A stretch of 64,000 nt of DNA from an uncultured Collinsella sp. (lineage in GTDB: Bacteria > Actinomycetota > Coriobacteriia > Coriobacteriales > Coriobacteriaceae), in NCBI GenBank assembly GCA_900540845.1, contig UQHS01000013.1, positions 1 through 64,000 of the forward strand. Direction: 5' to 3'. Both the position numbers and the translations under genes were made by a program. The notes below the pieces were generated by a model. That model had not been told where the DNA came from and did not search any database. It saw nothing but the letters and a program-made list of their open reading frames with translations. This document shows, piece after piece, positions 9,357 through 19,554 of this stretch (the stretch's first letter is position 1; every line of letters starts with the position of its first letter).

Positions 9357-12300
9357 TTACTCGTTGCGTCGACGGAAGTGCGCGCCACCCGCCACGGCGG
9401 CGACCCCCACAAGCGCAGTGACGGTAGCTGCTACGAGGGCGGCGTCACCGGTCCGAGGCATGGCCTCCTCGTTAACGTCCTCAGCCTTATCAGCGACATC
9501 AACAGGCCGCGCGGGCTTCTCTTGAGGGAGCTGCACCTTCAGTGCATCAAGCTCAGCCTGGGCGTTTGCGACAGCCTCGCGCTTGAGTGCGAGATCAGCC
9601 TCAGAAGCAGTCTTATCCTGCTGTGCCGCCTCAAGCGCCGCCTTGGCGTCATCGTATGCCCTCTGGGCAATATCGAGCGCTTCAAGCTTAGCAGTATAGG
9701 CGACATGAGCGGTGTTGATGGTGTTGTAGACGACCGAGTTCGGAGTCTCAACCGCAGCACGAGTCGCGACGAGCTCGGCGCCGTCCTTTACCATCGTCTC
9801 GGCATCAGCCTGAGCAAACGCATCCTCCCATGCGATCTGCATGAGCTCAGCGTCAGGAAGCTGGGCGTTCGCATCATCGCGAAGCTTGGCCTGCTCATCG
9901 ATAGCGGCATTGATATCAGCAATCAGCTGGTTAGTCGCATCGACTGCATCCTGAGCGGCATCAGCAGTTTTCTGAGCCGCATCACGCTTGGCGGTGAGGT
10001 CGGCGACCTGCTGCTTGGCGGCATCAAGTGCGGCCTTGGCATCATTGAGCGCCTGGGTCTGCTCGGCGGTAGGGCCTGCCGCTTCGGCGGCAGCGAGTTT
10101 AGCCTGGTAATCACGCTCAGCAGATGCAATAGCGGGCTCAAGGTTATTGATCTCGTTGTTGAGAGCGTCAACCGCCCCGTTAGCCTCATTGAGCGCGTTT
10201 GTAGCGGACTCGGCGTTAGCCTTAGCCGTATCAAGCGCGTCGGAGGCGTTTACGATACCGGCGTACTGGTTGCGGGTGTTCTCAAGATCGGCGATAGCCT
10301 GCTCGGATGCCTGCTTGAGAGCGTCAAGCTGGCCCTGAGCAGTTGCGAGCTGCTGCTCGAACTCGCTCTTCCTGGCCTCGGCCTCAGCGATATTTGCCTC
10401 GGCGTCAGCCTTGGTCTCATCGTAGGCACTCTGAGCGTCGGACGCGGCCTGCTTTGCGGACTCGAGCGCAGACTTAGCAGCATCGAGTGCAGCCTGTGCG
10501 GACTCAAGATCAGGGCGCTCGCCGAGGTTAGCGAGAGCCTGTTCAGCGGCAGCCTGCTCGGCTTGAGCGTCTTTAAGCGCCTGCTGCTTTGCAGCAACAG
10601 TGGCATCGGCAGCGGCCTTCTGGCCCTCCAGAGCGCCCAACTCACCCATGAGCTTATTCAGCTGCTCAAGAAGGCTGGGGTCAGGGTTCCTGGAAGCTTC
10701 GATGCACGCCTCGATGAGGGAGCGGAACTCGTCAGTGGTAAAGCCCTGCCACTCGGAGAAATCGATGAAATCATCGCCACAATCAATGGCGTCGTTGTAC
10801 GTCTGGCCAGCAGTGCTTCCCAGGAGTCCATCGTCGGTAACACCAGCACCAGTGAAGTGCGCGTTACTGTTAACGACATTGGCGTAATGACCAATACTGG
10901 TCACGTTGTTGAATACGTAATGACGCTGACCGCTCGGATCGACCGTGTAATATGCGGTCTTTCCAGTCTTGTTGGAATCGACGAAGTAATCGACACCCTT
11001 TACAAGATCGTAGTTCTTGCCCTGGGTATCCTGCAGGAATCCCGCATAACCCTTCTCCTGCCAATACCATGCCTCAACGGCTTGGTTAGCAGGCCAGACA
11101 AGGTTCTCAGAACCGGTACCATGATAAGAATGGCCTTTGTGGATGGCAGACCAGTTTGCGTTAACAATGGCGAGAGCCATGTAATAGCTCGAAACTTTAA
11201 GCTCGGGAAGACCCTCAAGCTTGCGAACCTCATTGATTTCATCGATGAGATCGAGCGCTGCAAACATGTTGTCAATGGTGGACGCGTCAGTGGCGTCACC
11301 ATCGAGATTAGTGTCGTCAGATGCGTTGTCGTTCTGAATGCCGGTCATAATCTCGTCAAGAGCCCAGTTGGCATCCTTGACTGCGTACTGATTACCATAC
11401 GTGTCTGCGATGTACTTAAACACATCATCAGCGTGGTCAGCGGTTGCCTCAGAGCTTTCGGCGATTTGCTTCTTGATAGCATCGATTTCGGCCTGCTTAG
11501 CGGTGATCTGCTTATCAAGCGTCTTGACGGCAGCCTGAGCCTGGTCAAACTCGCCCTGGGCGGTAGCGACTGCCTGCTTGGCAGTCTCAATGCGCTCGCG
11601 GATAGAAGCCGCAGCCTCATCCCAAGCGGCCTGCTCCTCAGCAAGATTATCAAGAGCGGTCTGGGCAGCATCGACAGCCTGCTGCTTTTCGGTCACAAGA
11701 GCGTTAGCGGCATCGAGCGCCGTCTTGGCGTCATCGATGCGCTGCTGCTCGACGGCAATCTGACCCTCAAGAGCGCCAATCTCGCCAGGAACAGTCGTGA
11801 TGATATCTTCGCAGTTCTTGAGATCCTGCGCGGCCTTATCGGCGGCAGTCTGCTTCTCAGCGATGGCAGCATCAGCTTCAGCCTTAGCCTGTCCGCCGGC
11901 GGTAGCAACTGCGTTGTTATACGCGGTCTGCTTCTCAGCAGTCACTGCCTTGGCAGCATTAAGCGCGTCAAGGGCAGCAGCGGTCTCCTCCTCGGAGCCA
12001 GTGTCCTTGATAGCGTCATAGGCGTCCTGCCGCTTCTGCTGATCAGCGATAGCGGCATCAAGGGCGTCCTTCTCATCCTTGATGAGATCGGCCTTAATCT
12101 GCTCAACGGTGGCGGCATATGCGGCCTGAGCGTTAGCGAGAGCAGCGTCAGCCTCGGCCTTGGCGGCGCGCTTCGCCTCGACGGTAGCCTGAGCATCAGA
12201 AAGGGCAGCACGCTTGGCCTCGATATCGGCGTTCAACTTATCGAGTGCGGCTTTTGCCTCATCAGCGGCAGCCTGCTTGGCCTCCTTATCGGCAAGAGCC

Positions 12301-12980
12301 TCATCGTATGCCTTCTTGGCGGCATCGTATGCGGCCTGCTCATCAGCAGTGGGGCTCTCGCCGAGCGCAGCCAGAGCGTCCTCAGCGTTCTTGAGGGCCT
12401 GATTAGCCTCATCAAGTGCGGCCTGCTTATCGGCAAGGTCAGCCTCAGCGGTGGTCTTATCGCCGTTCAGCTGATCGAGCGCAGACTGCGCATCCTCAGA
12501 CTGCTTCTTGAGGTCGGCGACCTTCTGGCGAGCAGAGGCAAGCTCGGCATTCAGCTTGTCGATCTGACTTGCAAGCTCAGATGCGGTAGCAGCGTCCATG
12601 GCGTTGTAGTTGCTCTCGGCAGTGTTAAATGCGCCTTGAGCAGCGGCAAGAACAGCACCGTTCTGATTGTCGGTAGCCTCAGCGGCCTGAGCCGCAGCAA
12701 TAGCTGCGTCGAGAACCTTCTCGGCCTCCTTGATGGCAGCAAGGATCTCATCAACAGACATCTTCTCGCCATCGGACTTGATCAGACGCTGGGTGGCGCC
12801 AGAGAAATTTGTCTCAATGGTCACGTAATCGTAAGCAAGCGCGTTTGCTGCAGGCGTGAGCACAGAAGGCGCCACCATGGCAGCGGTGAGCGCGCCGACG
12901 ACGATACGATTTCTCATCTTCCGCATTCCAAGCCCCCCTCCAAATGACCGTGGGGCCATGTGCTTAGGCTTGTATTCCAT
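9357..12980 (-). CDS. Giant coiled-coil surface protein with central CAP domain and MPRTG sortase signal
   Basis: A 1207-residue exported protein. An extended signal sequence (basic to ~25, hydrophobic ~27-48, ending ANALA) precedes ~450 residues of Ala/Glu/Lys/Gln heptads. A central domain at about 515-775 carries CAP/SCP features (INEVRKLEGLP, HKGHSYHG, SENLVW). A second ~380-residue coiled coil follows. The C terminus is MPRTG (1174-1178), a hydrophobic stretch and RRRNE, a sortase signal with Met replacing the usual Leu. It probably forms a long wall-linked stalk or fibre that presents the CAP domain. The ATG at 12980 is preceded by AAAGGAGAGG. It faces a small XRE regulator gene. Role in adhesion is inference. 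Confidence 0.88.
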   Translation of the reverse strand: MEYKPKHMAPRSFGGGLGMRKMRNRIVVGALTAAMVAPSVLTPAANALAYDYVTIETNFSGATQRLIKSDGEKMSVDEILAAIKEAEKVLDAAIAAAQAAEATDNQNGAVLAAAQGAFNTAESNYNAMDAATASELASQIDKLNAELASARQKVADLKKQSEDAQSALDQLNGDKTTAEADLADKQAALDEANQALKNAEDALAALGESPTADEQAAYDAAKKAYDEALADKEAKQAAADEAKAALDKLNADIEAKRAALSDAQATVEAKRAAKAEADAALANAQAAYAATVEQIKADLIKDEKDALDAAIADQQKRQDAYDAIKDTGSEEETAAALDALNAAKAVTAEKQTAYNNAVATAGGQAKAEADAAIAEKQTAADKAAQDLKNCEDIITTVPGEIGALEGQIAVEQQRIDDAKTALDAANALVTEKQQAVDAAQTALDNLAEEQAAWDEAAASIRERIETAKQAVATAQGEFDQAQAAVKTLDKQITAKQAEIDAIKKQIAESSEATADHADDVFKYIADTYGNQYAVKDANWALDEIMTGIQNDNASDDTNLDGDATDASTIDNMFAALDLIDEINEVRKLEGLPELKVSSYYMALAIVNANWSAIHKGHSYHGTGSENLVWPANQAVEAWYWQEKGYAGFLQDTQGKNYDLVKGVDYFVDSNKTGKTAYYTVDPSGQRHYVFNNVTSIGHYANVVNSNAHFTGAGVTDDGLLGSTAGQTYNDAIDCGDDFIDFSEWQGFTTDEFRSLIEACIEASRNPDPSLLEQLNKLMGELGALEGQKAAADATVAAKQQALKDAQAEQAAAEQALANLGERPDLESAQAALDAAKSALESAKQAASDAQSAYDETKADAEANIAEAEARKSEFEQQLATAQGQLDALKQASEQAIADLENTRNQYAGIVNASDALDTAKANAESATNALNEANGAVDALNNEINNLEPAIASAERDYQAKLAAAEAAGPTAEQTQALNDAKAALDAAKQQVADLTAKRDAAQKTADAAQDAVDATNQLIADINAAIDEQAKLRDDANAQLPDAELMQIAWEDAFAQADAETMVKDGAELVATRAAVETPNSVVYNTINTAHVAYTAKLEALDIAQRAYDDAKAALEAAQQDKTASEADLALKREAVANAQAELDALKVQLPQEKPARPVDVADKAEDVNEEAMPRTGDAALVAATVTALVGVAAVAGGAHFRRRNE

Positions 12981-13024
12981 CTCGCCTCTCCTTTGAATCC
13001 CGTACATCCGTCAACACGACGATT

Positions 13025-13042
13025 GGTTCTCTATAGAGATCC
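13025..13042. promoter_or_regulatory. Palindromic operator candidate between surface protein and XRE regulator
   Basis: TCTCTATAGAGA at 13028-13039 is a perfect 12-bp palindrome within a near-perfect 18-bp one (GGTTCTCTATAGAGATCC). It sits just downstream of the predicted surface-gene promoter and 60 bases before the XRE gene, a position suitable for control by that regulator. Binding is inference. Confidence 0.45.
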
Positions 13043-13058
13043 AATTGCGACATGGTTA

Positions 13059-13086
13059 ATCATAGCAAACCAGTAATGTCCCGCAA
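13059..13086 (-). promoter_or_regulatory. Sigma-A-like promoter for the giant surface protein
   Basis: On the minus strand TTGCGG (13086-13081) and TATGAT (13064-13059) are 16 bases apart, a good match to the primary sigma consensus. Transcription would start near 13052 and give a leader of about 70 bases containing the palindrome at 13028-13039. Confidence 0.5.
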
Positions 13087-13103
13087 GCAGGTACGCTCGG
13101 GAA

Positions 13104-13319
13104 ATGGATAATCTGGAACGCCGCAAAAAACTCGGCGAAAGCATAAAGGCGAGACGCATCGAAGCCGGCCACTCGATGCGCGGGTTTGCCGCCATGGTCG
13201 GGACGTCGCACACCTATCTTTGGGAAATCGAGACAGGGCGTGTGAGCGTAGGGTTTGACGTGCTTTGCGGAATTGCCGACTCTCTAGGCGTGGAAGTTCG
13301 AGAGCTACTGAACTGTTAA
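13104..13319 (+). CDS. Small XRE-family DNA-binding regulator
   Basis: A 71-residue protein that is essentially one helix-turn-helix domain: RKKLGESIKARRIEAG, then FAAMVGTSHTYLWEIETGR as the HTH core. It is the length of stand-alone Cro/XRE repressors. It is transcribed away from the giant surface-protein gene, and a palindrome lies between the two, so local repression of that gene is a reasonable inference. The ribosome site is weak. Confidence 0.82.
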   Translation: MDNLERRKKLGESIKARRIEAGHSMRGFAAMVGTSHTYLWEIETGRVSVGFDVLCGIADSLGVEVRELLNC

Positions 13320-13642
13320 CGTCACCGGACCACATAATAAAATTGCCGTACTGACGCGCCTCGTCTCCGCACAGCCGAATAGCATCTCAACGCAACGGCC
13401 CATGGAAGGCACCCCATCCTGTTGTGCGATTCTTTCACTTATTGCAGCCTTTTTGTCAATTTTCCAAGCAAGGAGGACGGCAAACGTACAGAATCCACAG
13501 TTCGCAAAGCTCAAAATGCATTTCTATTTTCCGTTTCCCGGAAACCGCGCAACAAGTCGGAAAATTGAACACGGCCGCCCTCCTCACGGTGAAAATGCGC
13601 GCGCCCGCCTTTCACGCAACCGCTCCTGCACACTCTCCGCGA
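13320..13642. other. Intergenic region without a supported gene
   Basis: About 320 bases with lower GC than the surroundings. Two + strand open frames (from 13402 and 13424) have no ribosome site and no recognisable domain. No repeat or stable hairpin stands out until the tRNA terminator at 13643. Confidence 0.4.
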
Positions 13643-13680
13643 CAAAATAAAAGGTCGCCGCGCGGAGCACGCGGCGACCC
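13643..13680 (-). terminator. Terminator of tRNA-Arg(CCT)
   Basis: GGTCGCCGCG (13653-13662) pairs with CGCGGCGACC (13670-13679). On the minus strand the stem is followed by TTTTATTTT, 10 bases after the tRNA 3' end. Confidence 0.8.
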
Positions 13681-13690
13681 AAATCATCAA

Positions 13691-13766
13691 TGGTGCCCCC
13701 GATACGATTCGAACGTACGACACCCGCTTTAGGAGAGCGGTGCTCTATCCCCTGAGCTACGGAGGC
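13691..13766 (-). tRNA. tRNA-Arg (anticodon CCT)
   Basis: Read on the minus strand it folds fully: acceptor GCCTCCG/CGGGGGC, D stem GCTC/GAGC, anticodon stem CCGCT/AGCGG with loop CTCCTAA (anticodon CCT, reading AGG), T arm with TTCGAAT, and an encoded CCA. Confidence 0.95.
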
Positions 13767-13838
13767 ATTGCCATGATTGCCACGCCGCGATGCCCGTCAA
13801 GCTGAGGAGCCACGTGCTCGGCGTATGCATTGGATATT

Positions 13839-14219
13839 CTAGCGGTTTTTGCGGAACAGTGACAGCAAACCTTGCTTTATCACGTCAAAGAAGCTCAAAG
13901 AGCGCAGCAGGCGATCCTCTGACACGTGCTCGCGCATGGCGCGCAGCGTCGCCTTGTTGTCGCGCGTGGAAAATGAGAACCCAGTCTCGCTGTCTTTGAC
14001 GAAAATGACGAAGCGGGCGATCTTCTTTCCGCCGAACATGACGGACGCCGCCACGCGGTCGATCTGGTCCCAGGGAATCTGGATATAGTCCTCTGGGTTT
14101 CGCTCGTTGTAAAACTCAAACGCCTTGTTGCCGAGCATAACGTTGCCATACGTGGCCAGCCCGTGAAACGACGTGGCATGCTCCGTGTAATACACCGAGC
14201 TGTTCTGCGACTGCGCCAT
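13839..14219 (-). CDS. manO: DUF956-family protein of mannose PTS locus (ManO-like)
   Basis: A 126-residue protein matching the DUF956 family: SFHGLATYGNVMLGNKAFEFYN, then WDQIDRV and FSFSTRD. Members lie almost always beside mannose-family PTS genes and are thought to regulate or assist them; the mechanism is not settled. The ATG at 14219 has AAGAGGAG upstream; the frame extends further up without a better start. It is the last gene of the man cluster, 280 bases after manZ. Confidence 0.8.
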   Translation of the reverse strand: MAQSQNSSVYYTEHATSFHGLATYGNVMLGNKAFEFYNERNPEDYIQIPWDQIDRVAASVMFGGKKIARFVIFVKDSETGFSFSTRDNKATLRAMREHVSEDRLLRSLSFFDVIKQGLLSLFRKNR

Positions 14220-14272
14220 CCCAACTCCTCTTAACTCGTCGCGCACAGCAAGCGCTTGCGCGACTTCGATGT

Positions 14273-14418
14273 GCGGTTTTCCCAATCGGACACGCTGCCC
14301 CATGCGCCGCGCGTCCGTGCCCGGCAGCACGCAGGCGCTCAGGCGTCCCACCTGGCATGCATCCGATTGGCACATGGCCTCGCGCCGCCAAGCCAGCGTC
14401 CCCGATTGGAAAAACCGC
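14273..14418. repeat. Widely spaced 17-nt inverted repeat between manZ and manO
   Basis: GCGGTTTTCCCAATCGG at 14273-14289 is inverted with one mismatch at 14402-14418, and CCGATTGG recurs once more near 14354. The ~110 bases between are GC-rich. In the man transcript this would close a large stem in the manZ-manO spacer and might set the relative level of manO. Confidence 0.5.
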
Positions 14419-14499
14419 GCCCGCCACCAATGGTGAACCATGGTAGCAGGCGCGGCATAAAGCTCAAGCATTCAGCAACACTTGAAGCCCCAAAACGTC

Positions 14500-15420
14500 T
14501 TACATGATGCCGAGCAGGCGGGCGACGATGCCCACAGCGAACAGCGCAATGATGATGACGATCGGGGAGACCTTCTTCTTGAGCAGCTGGCAGCACAGCA
14601 GGGTGAGGCCCACGGCGGCGAGGCCGGGGATCAGCTGGTCGAGGTTGGCCTGGAGCGTGGTGACCTTCGCGACCTCAAGGCCATTGGGGCCAAGGGCAGC
14701 GAACTGGCTGAGCGCCTGATGGATGCCCTCAGTGCCCGCAGGCAGGTTGGCCCAGTCGATGTAGGCGCCAGCGGACTGCTGCACCGTGGAGACGACCGGG
14801 GTGAAGGAGATGCTCACCCAGCGCTGAACGAGCGAACCGATGATGAACATACCGAGGATGGATGCGCCCTCGGTGATCTTGCCCATGAGGCCGCCGGAGA
14901 GGTCCTTGGTGATGGAGGTACCGACCTTGTAGCCAAACTCCTGGGTGTACCACAGGAAGGCGATGCGGATGATGTTCCACGCGAAGAAGAACAGCAGCGG
15001 GCCCATGATGGAGCCGCCCAGAGCGAGGGAAGCGCCAAGGGCACCGAGGATCGGGCGAAGGGTGAACCAAAAGACGGGGTCGCCAACGCCAGCCAGCGGG
15101 CCCATCATGCCGACCTTAACGCCCTGGATGGCGGCGTCTTCGACCTGCGCACCGTTGGCGCGGTCCTCCTCAAGGGCGAGGGTGACGCCGATAACGGGAG
15201 CGGACACGTACGGATGCGTGTTGTAGAACTCCATGTGACGCTTGAGCGCCGCGATCTGGTCCTCCTTGTTGGAGTAGAGCTTCTTGATCGCGGGGATCAT
15301 AGCGAAGCACCAGCCGCCGTTCTGCATACGCTCGTAGTTCCAAGAGCCCTGCAGGAACTGGTGACGCATGCACACCGACATACGGTCGGACTTGGAAAGC
15401 TGAATCTTGTTCTCTGCCAT
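14500..15420 (-). CDS. manZ: PTS mannose-family IID subunit
   Basis: A 306-residue membrane component with the IID signatures QGSWNYERMQNGGW near residue 25, MGPLAGVGDP near 105 and several C-terminal membrane helices. With IIC it forms the channel and substrate site of a mannose/glucose/sorbose-class PTS. GGGAGG precedes the ATG. It follows manY by 19 bases and is co-transcribed with manX and manY. The exact sugar cannot be read from sequence. Confidence 0.92.
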   Translation of the reverse strand: MAENKIQLSKSDRMSVCMRHQFLQGSWNYERMQNGGWCFAMIPAIKKLYSNKEDQIAALKRHMEFYNTHPYVSAPVIGVTLALEEDRANGAQVEDAAIQGVKVGMMGPLAGVGDPVFWFTLRPILGALGASLALGGSIMGPLLFFFAWNIIRIAFLWYTQEFGYKVGTSITKDLSGGLMGKITEGASILGMFIIGSLVQRWVSISFTPVVSTVQQSAGAYIDWANLPAGTEGIHQALSQFAALGPNGLEVAKVTTLQANLDQLIPGLAAVGLTLLCCQLLKKKVSPIVIIIALFAVGIVARLLGIM

Positions 15421-15439
15421 GATGTACGTCCTCCCTTCC

Positions 15440-16255
15440 TTACTCGTAGTCGTTCAGGATGTCGCCGAGCGGGTCGCCGGTGCCGGCAGAACCGCCACTG
15501 TTCTTGGCCAGGTCCTTGAGGCCGAGGTACAGCAGGGCGAGGGACACGCCGATAATGCCAAGGGCGATGAGCGTGAGCTCGGAAATGGCGGCGAAGACGA
15601 AGCCGAGCGCGAAGAACGGCCAGACTTCCTTGGTCGCCATCATGTTGATGACCATGGCGTAACCAACAGCAGCGACCATGCCGCCGCCAACAGCCATGCC
15701 GCCGGACAGCCAGTCAGGCATCATGTTGAGCGTGTTGGTCACGATCTCGGGCGAGACGAAGCACAGGGCGACGGCCGGGATGGCAATGCGGACGCCCTGC
15801 ATGAGGATGGCCGCGATCTGCCAGAACTCGACACCCTTGAAGTTGCCCTTCTCGGCAGCGGCATCCATGGCGTGAACCATGGGGATTGCCAGCGTACGGC
15901 AGATCATGGTGAGGAACAGGCCGGCGACGGACAGCGGCACGGCCAGAGCGATGGACGTGGTGATGGCCGTCTGGGAGTCGGAGGTTCCACCGTCAAGCGC
16001 GAGCACCATGATGATGGCGGACGCAACGGAGGCAAGCGCAGCGTCGGGCGCGATGGCGGCGCCGACGTTAGCCCAGCCGAGGGCGATCATCTGCAGGGAG
16101 CCACCGAGCATGATGCCCTCCTGCAGGTGGCCGGTCACAAGACCGATGAGCGTACAGGCAACGAGCGGCTGGTGGAACTGGAACTCGTCCAGAACACCTT
16201 CCATACCGGCCAGCAGCGCGATGATGGCGATCAGAACGATCGAAAGTGCTGACAT
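15440..16255 (-). CDS. manY: PTS mannose-family IIC subunit
   Basis: A 271-residue polytopic protein of the mannose/sorbose IIC family: a GMEGVLDEFQFHQPLVACTL stretch near the start, GGSLQMIALGWANVGAA, and repeated membrane helices. It forms the translocation unit with IID. AAAGGAGG lies just before the ATG. It sits 10 bases after manX and 19 before manZ, so all three are one operon. Confidence 0.92.
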   Translation of the reverse strand: MSALSIVLIAIIALLAGMEGVLDEFQFHQPLVACTLIGLVTGHLQEGIMLGGSLQMIALGWANVGAAIAPDAALASVASAIIMVLALDGGTSDSQTAITTSIALAVPLSVAGLFLTMICRTLAIPMVHAMDAAAEKGNFKGVEFWQIAAILMQGVRIAIPAVALCFVSPEIVTNTLNMMPDWLSGGMAVGGGMVAAVGYAMVINMMATKEVWPFFALGFVFAAISELTLIALGIIGVSLALLYLGLKDLAKNSGGSAGTGDPLGDILNDYE

Positions 16256-16265
16256 ATTCCCTCCT

Positions 16266-17258
16266 TTACTGAGCGGCCAGCTCGGACTTGGCCTTCTTGA
16301 TCATCGCGTCGAAGGACTCGGCGGAATCGGCCGGAACCTTGCGGATGTCGAAGGTGATGCCCTTTGCGGCGAGCTTCTCGAGCGTCTCGACGTCGTCGTT
16401 ATCCATAGCGATGGCGTTGGTGACAACGACCTTGCCCACGGAGTGGGCCATAGAGCCAAGGTTGACTTCCTTGATGTCCACGCCGCCCTCGACCGCGCGG
16501 AGCAGGTCCTGCGGGGTCTCGAACAATAGCATGGCCTTGGTAGCGCCGAAACGCGGGTCCTTGGCGACGTCGATCATCTTCTGAACGGGGACGACGTGGG
16601 CCTTCACTCCGGGAGGCGCGGCCTCCGTGATCATGGACTTACGCAGGTCGTCGTGAGAGACGGCGTCGGACACGACGATGATGCGGTCGGGCTTGGTCAT
16701 CTTGGTCCAGGTGGTCGCCACCTGGCCGTGGAGCAGGCGCGTATCGACGCGGGCGAGCACGAACTTGATGTGCCCATCGCCGAGGACGGTGCCCTCGGGA
16801 ATGGCTCCCTGGACAGGGGCCGGATCCGCTGCTGCAGCGGGCTTGGCCTCTTCCGGCTCGAGAGACTCGGGCTTGACGCGGACGCCGGCGCGGGCCTCGG
16901 AAATGACGTGTTTGGCGATATCGTGGGCCGACTTGGACGCGTCGAAGCGAGCGGTGTACACCTCGACGAGCATCGGCAGGTTCACGCCGGTCAGGATCGC
17001 CCACGAGGGGTGGGCATCAAACAGACCGCTGATCTGGTTGAACGGAGTGCCGCCCCACAGATCGACGAGGAACAGGACGTCCTCGGGATCGTCGAAGGAA
17101 GCGACCGCCTCTTCCACCTTCTGGCGGAAGTCATCCGGACCCATGCTCGGCATGAGGGAAACCGTGGCGACGTTGGGCTGATCACCGAAGACCATAGAAC
17201 CGGTCATCTTGAGACCCTCGGCCAGATCACCATGGCTTGCCAAAACGATACTTACCAT
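16266..17258 (-). CDS. manX: PTS mannose-family IIAB protein
   Basis: A 330-residue two-domain cytoplasmic phosphocarrier. IIA (1-125) has phosphorylated H9 in ASHGDLAEG and LVDLWGGTPFNQ. An Ala/Pro linker (130-155) leads to IIB (160-330) with H177 in RVDTRLLHGQV. HPr-phosphate passes phosphate H9 to H177 to sugar. The ATG at 17258 is preceded by AAAGGAGG, the strongest ribosome site of the operon, and that site lies in a hairpin (17269-17302). An open frame continues upstream to 17396 but lacks family sequence. Confidence 0.93.
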   Translation of the reverse strand: MVSIVLASHGDLAEGLKMTGSMVFGDQPNVATVSLMPSMGPDDFRQKVEEAVASFDDPEDVLFLVDLWGGTPFNQISGLFDAHPSWAILTGVNLPMLVEVYTARFDASKSAHDIAKHVISEARAGVRVKPESLEPEEAKPAAAADPAPVQGAIPEGTVLGDGHIKFVLARVDTRLLHGQVATTWTKMTKPDRIIVVSDAVSHDDLRKSMITEAAPPGVKAHVVPVQKMIDVAKDPRFGATKAMLLFETPQDLLRAVEGGVDIKEVNLGSMAHSVGKVVVTNAIAMDNDDVETLEKLAAKGITFDIRKVPADSAESFDAMIKKAKSELAAQ

Positions 17259-17268
17259 CACACAACCT

Positions 17269-17302
17269 CCTTTGTTGCTACACGGTTTGAACACAACAAA
17301 GG
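17269..17302 (-). promoter_or_regulatory. Hairpin that can mask the manX ribosome-binding site
   Basis: CCTTTGTTG (17294-17302 read on minus) and CAACAAAGG (17277-17269) form a perfect 9-bp stem with a 16-nt loop. The 3' arm contains the AAAGG part of the AAAGGAGG site of manX, so folding would hide the ribosome site. Confidence 0.5.
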
Positions 17303-17630
17303 TGAGTCTAAATCGCTCGTCGACGATTTTCAACCCCTCATCGAACAGGGGGAATTCAGAGGAACAGCTGGTAAAGAGCTTGTGTAATCGATTCAATTAT
17401 CTGCGCGGAGATTTCGTCCCGCCTAAATTCGCAGGTACACGGCATGAAGCGGCACCGCACGATCTTGCGCCCATACGGTGCCCTGCCAAAGGTGGCTCGT
17501 CGTTCGTTTTCTGCCAGTCCGCCGAACGGCGGCCAGCTGGTCGCCAGCGGTTCGGGGCGCCGGCCACGAATCGAGGTGCCGCGCCCAGCCGGCGCGGCGA
17601 ACGTGACCCGGGCCGGGCGCCCGCCCCCAC
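17303..17630. other. Upstream region of the man operon; no gene
   Basis: About 330 bases between the man operon start and the end of the ABC exporter operon. The man promoter must lie here, but I see no clear -10/-35 pair and no sigma-54 site. The half next to the ABC genes is very GC-rich with small imperfect inverted repeats; open frames in it have no ribosome sites. Confidence 0.4.
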
Positions 17631-19553
<1,923 letters not shown>

Positions 19554-19554
19554 G

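Noticed and set aside
9378..12947. A 1189-codon open frame on the + strand opposite the giant surface-protein gene
   Set aside because: It is the antisense shadow of Ala/Glu/Lys heptad codons, has low-complexity Leu/Ser/Gly composition, no ribosome site and no domain. The minus-strand gene has signal peptide, CAP motifs and a sortase signal.
13402..13650. 82-codon + strand frame before tRNA-Arg(CCT)
   Set aside because: No ribosome site, overlaps the tRNA terminator, no recognisable sequence.
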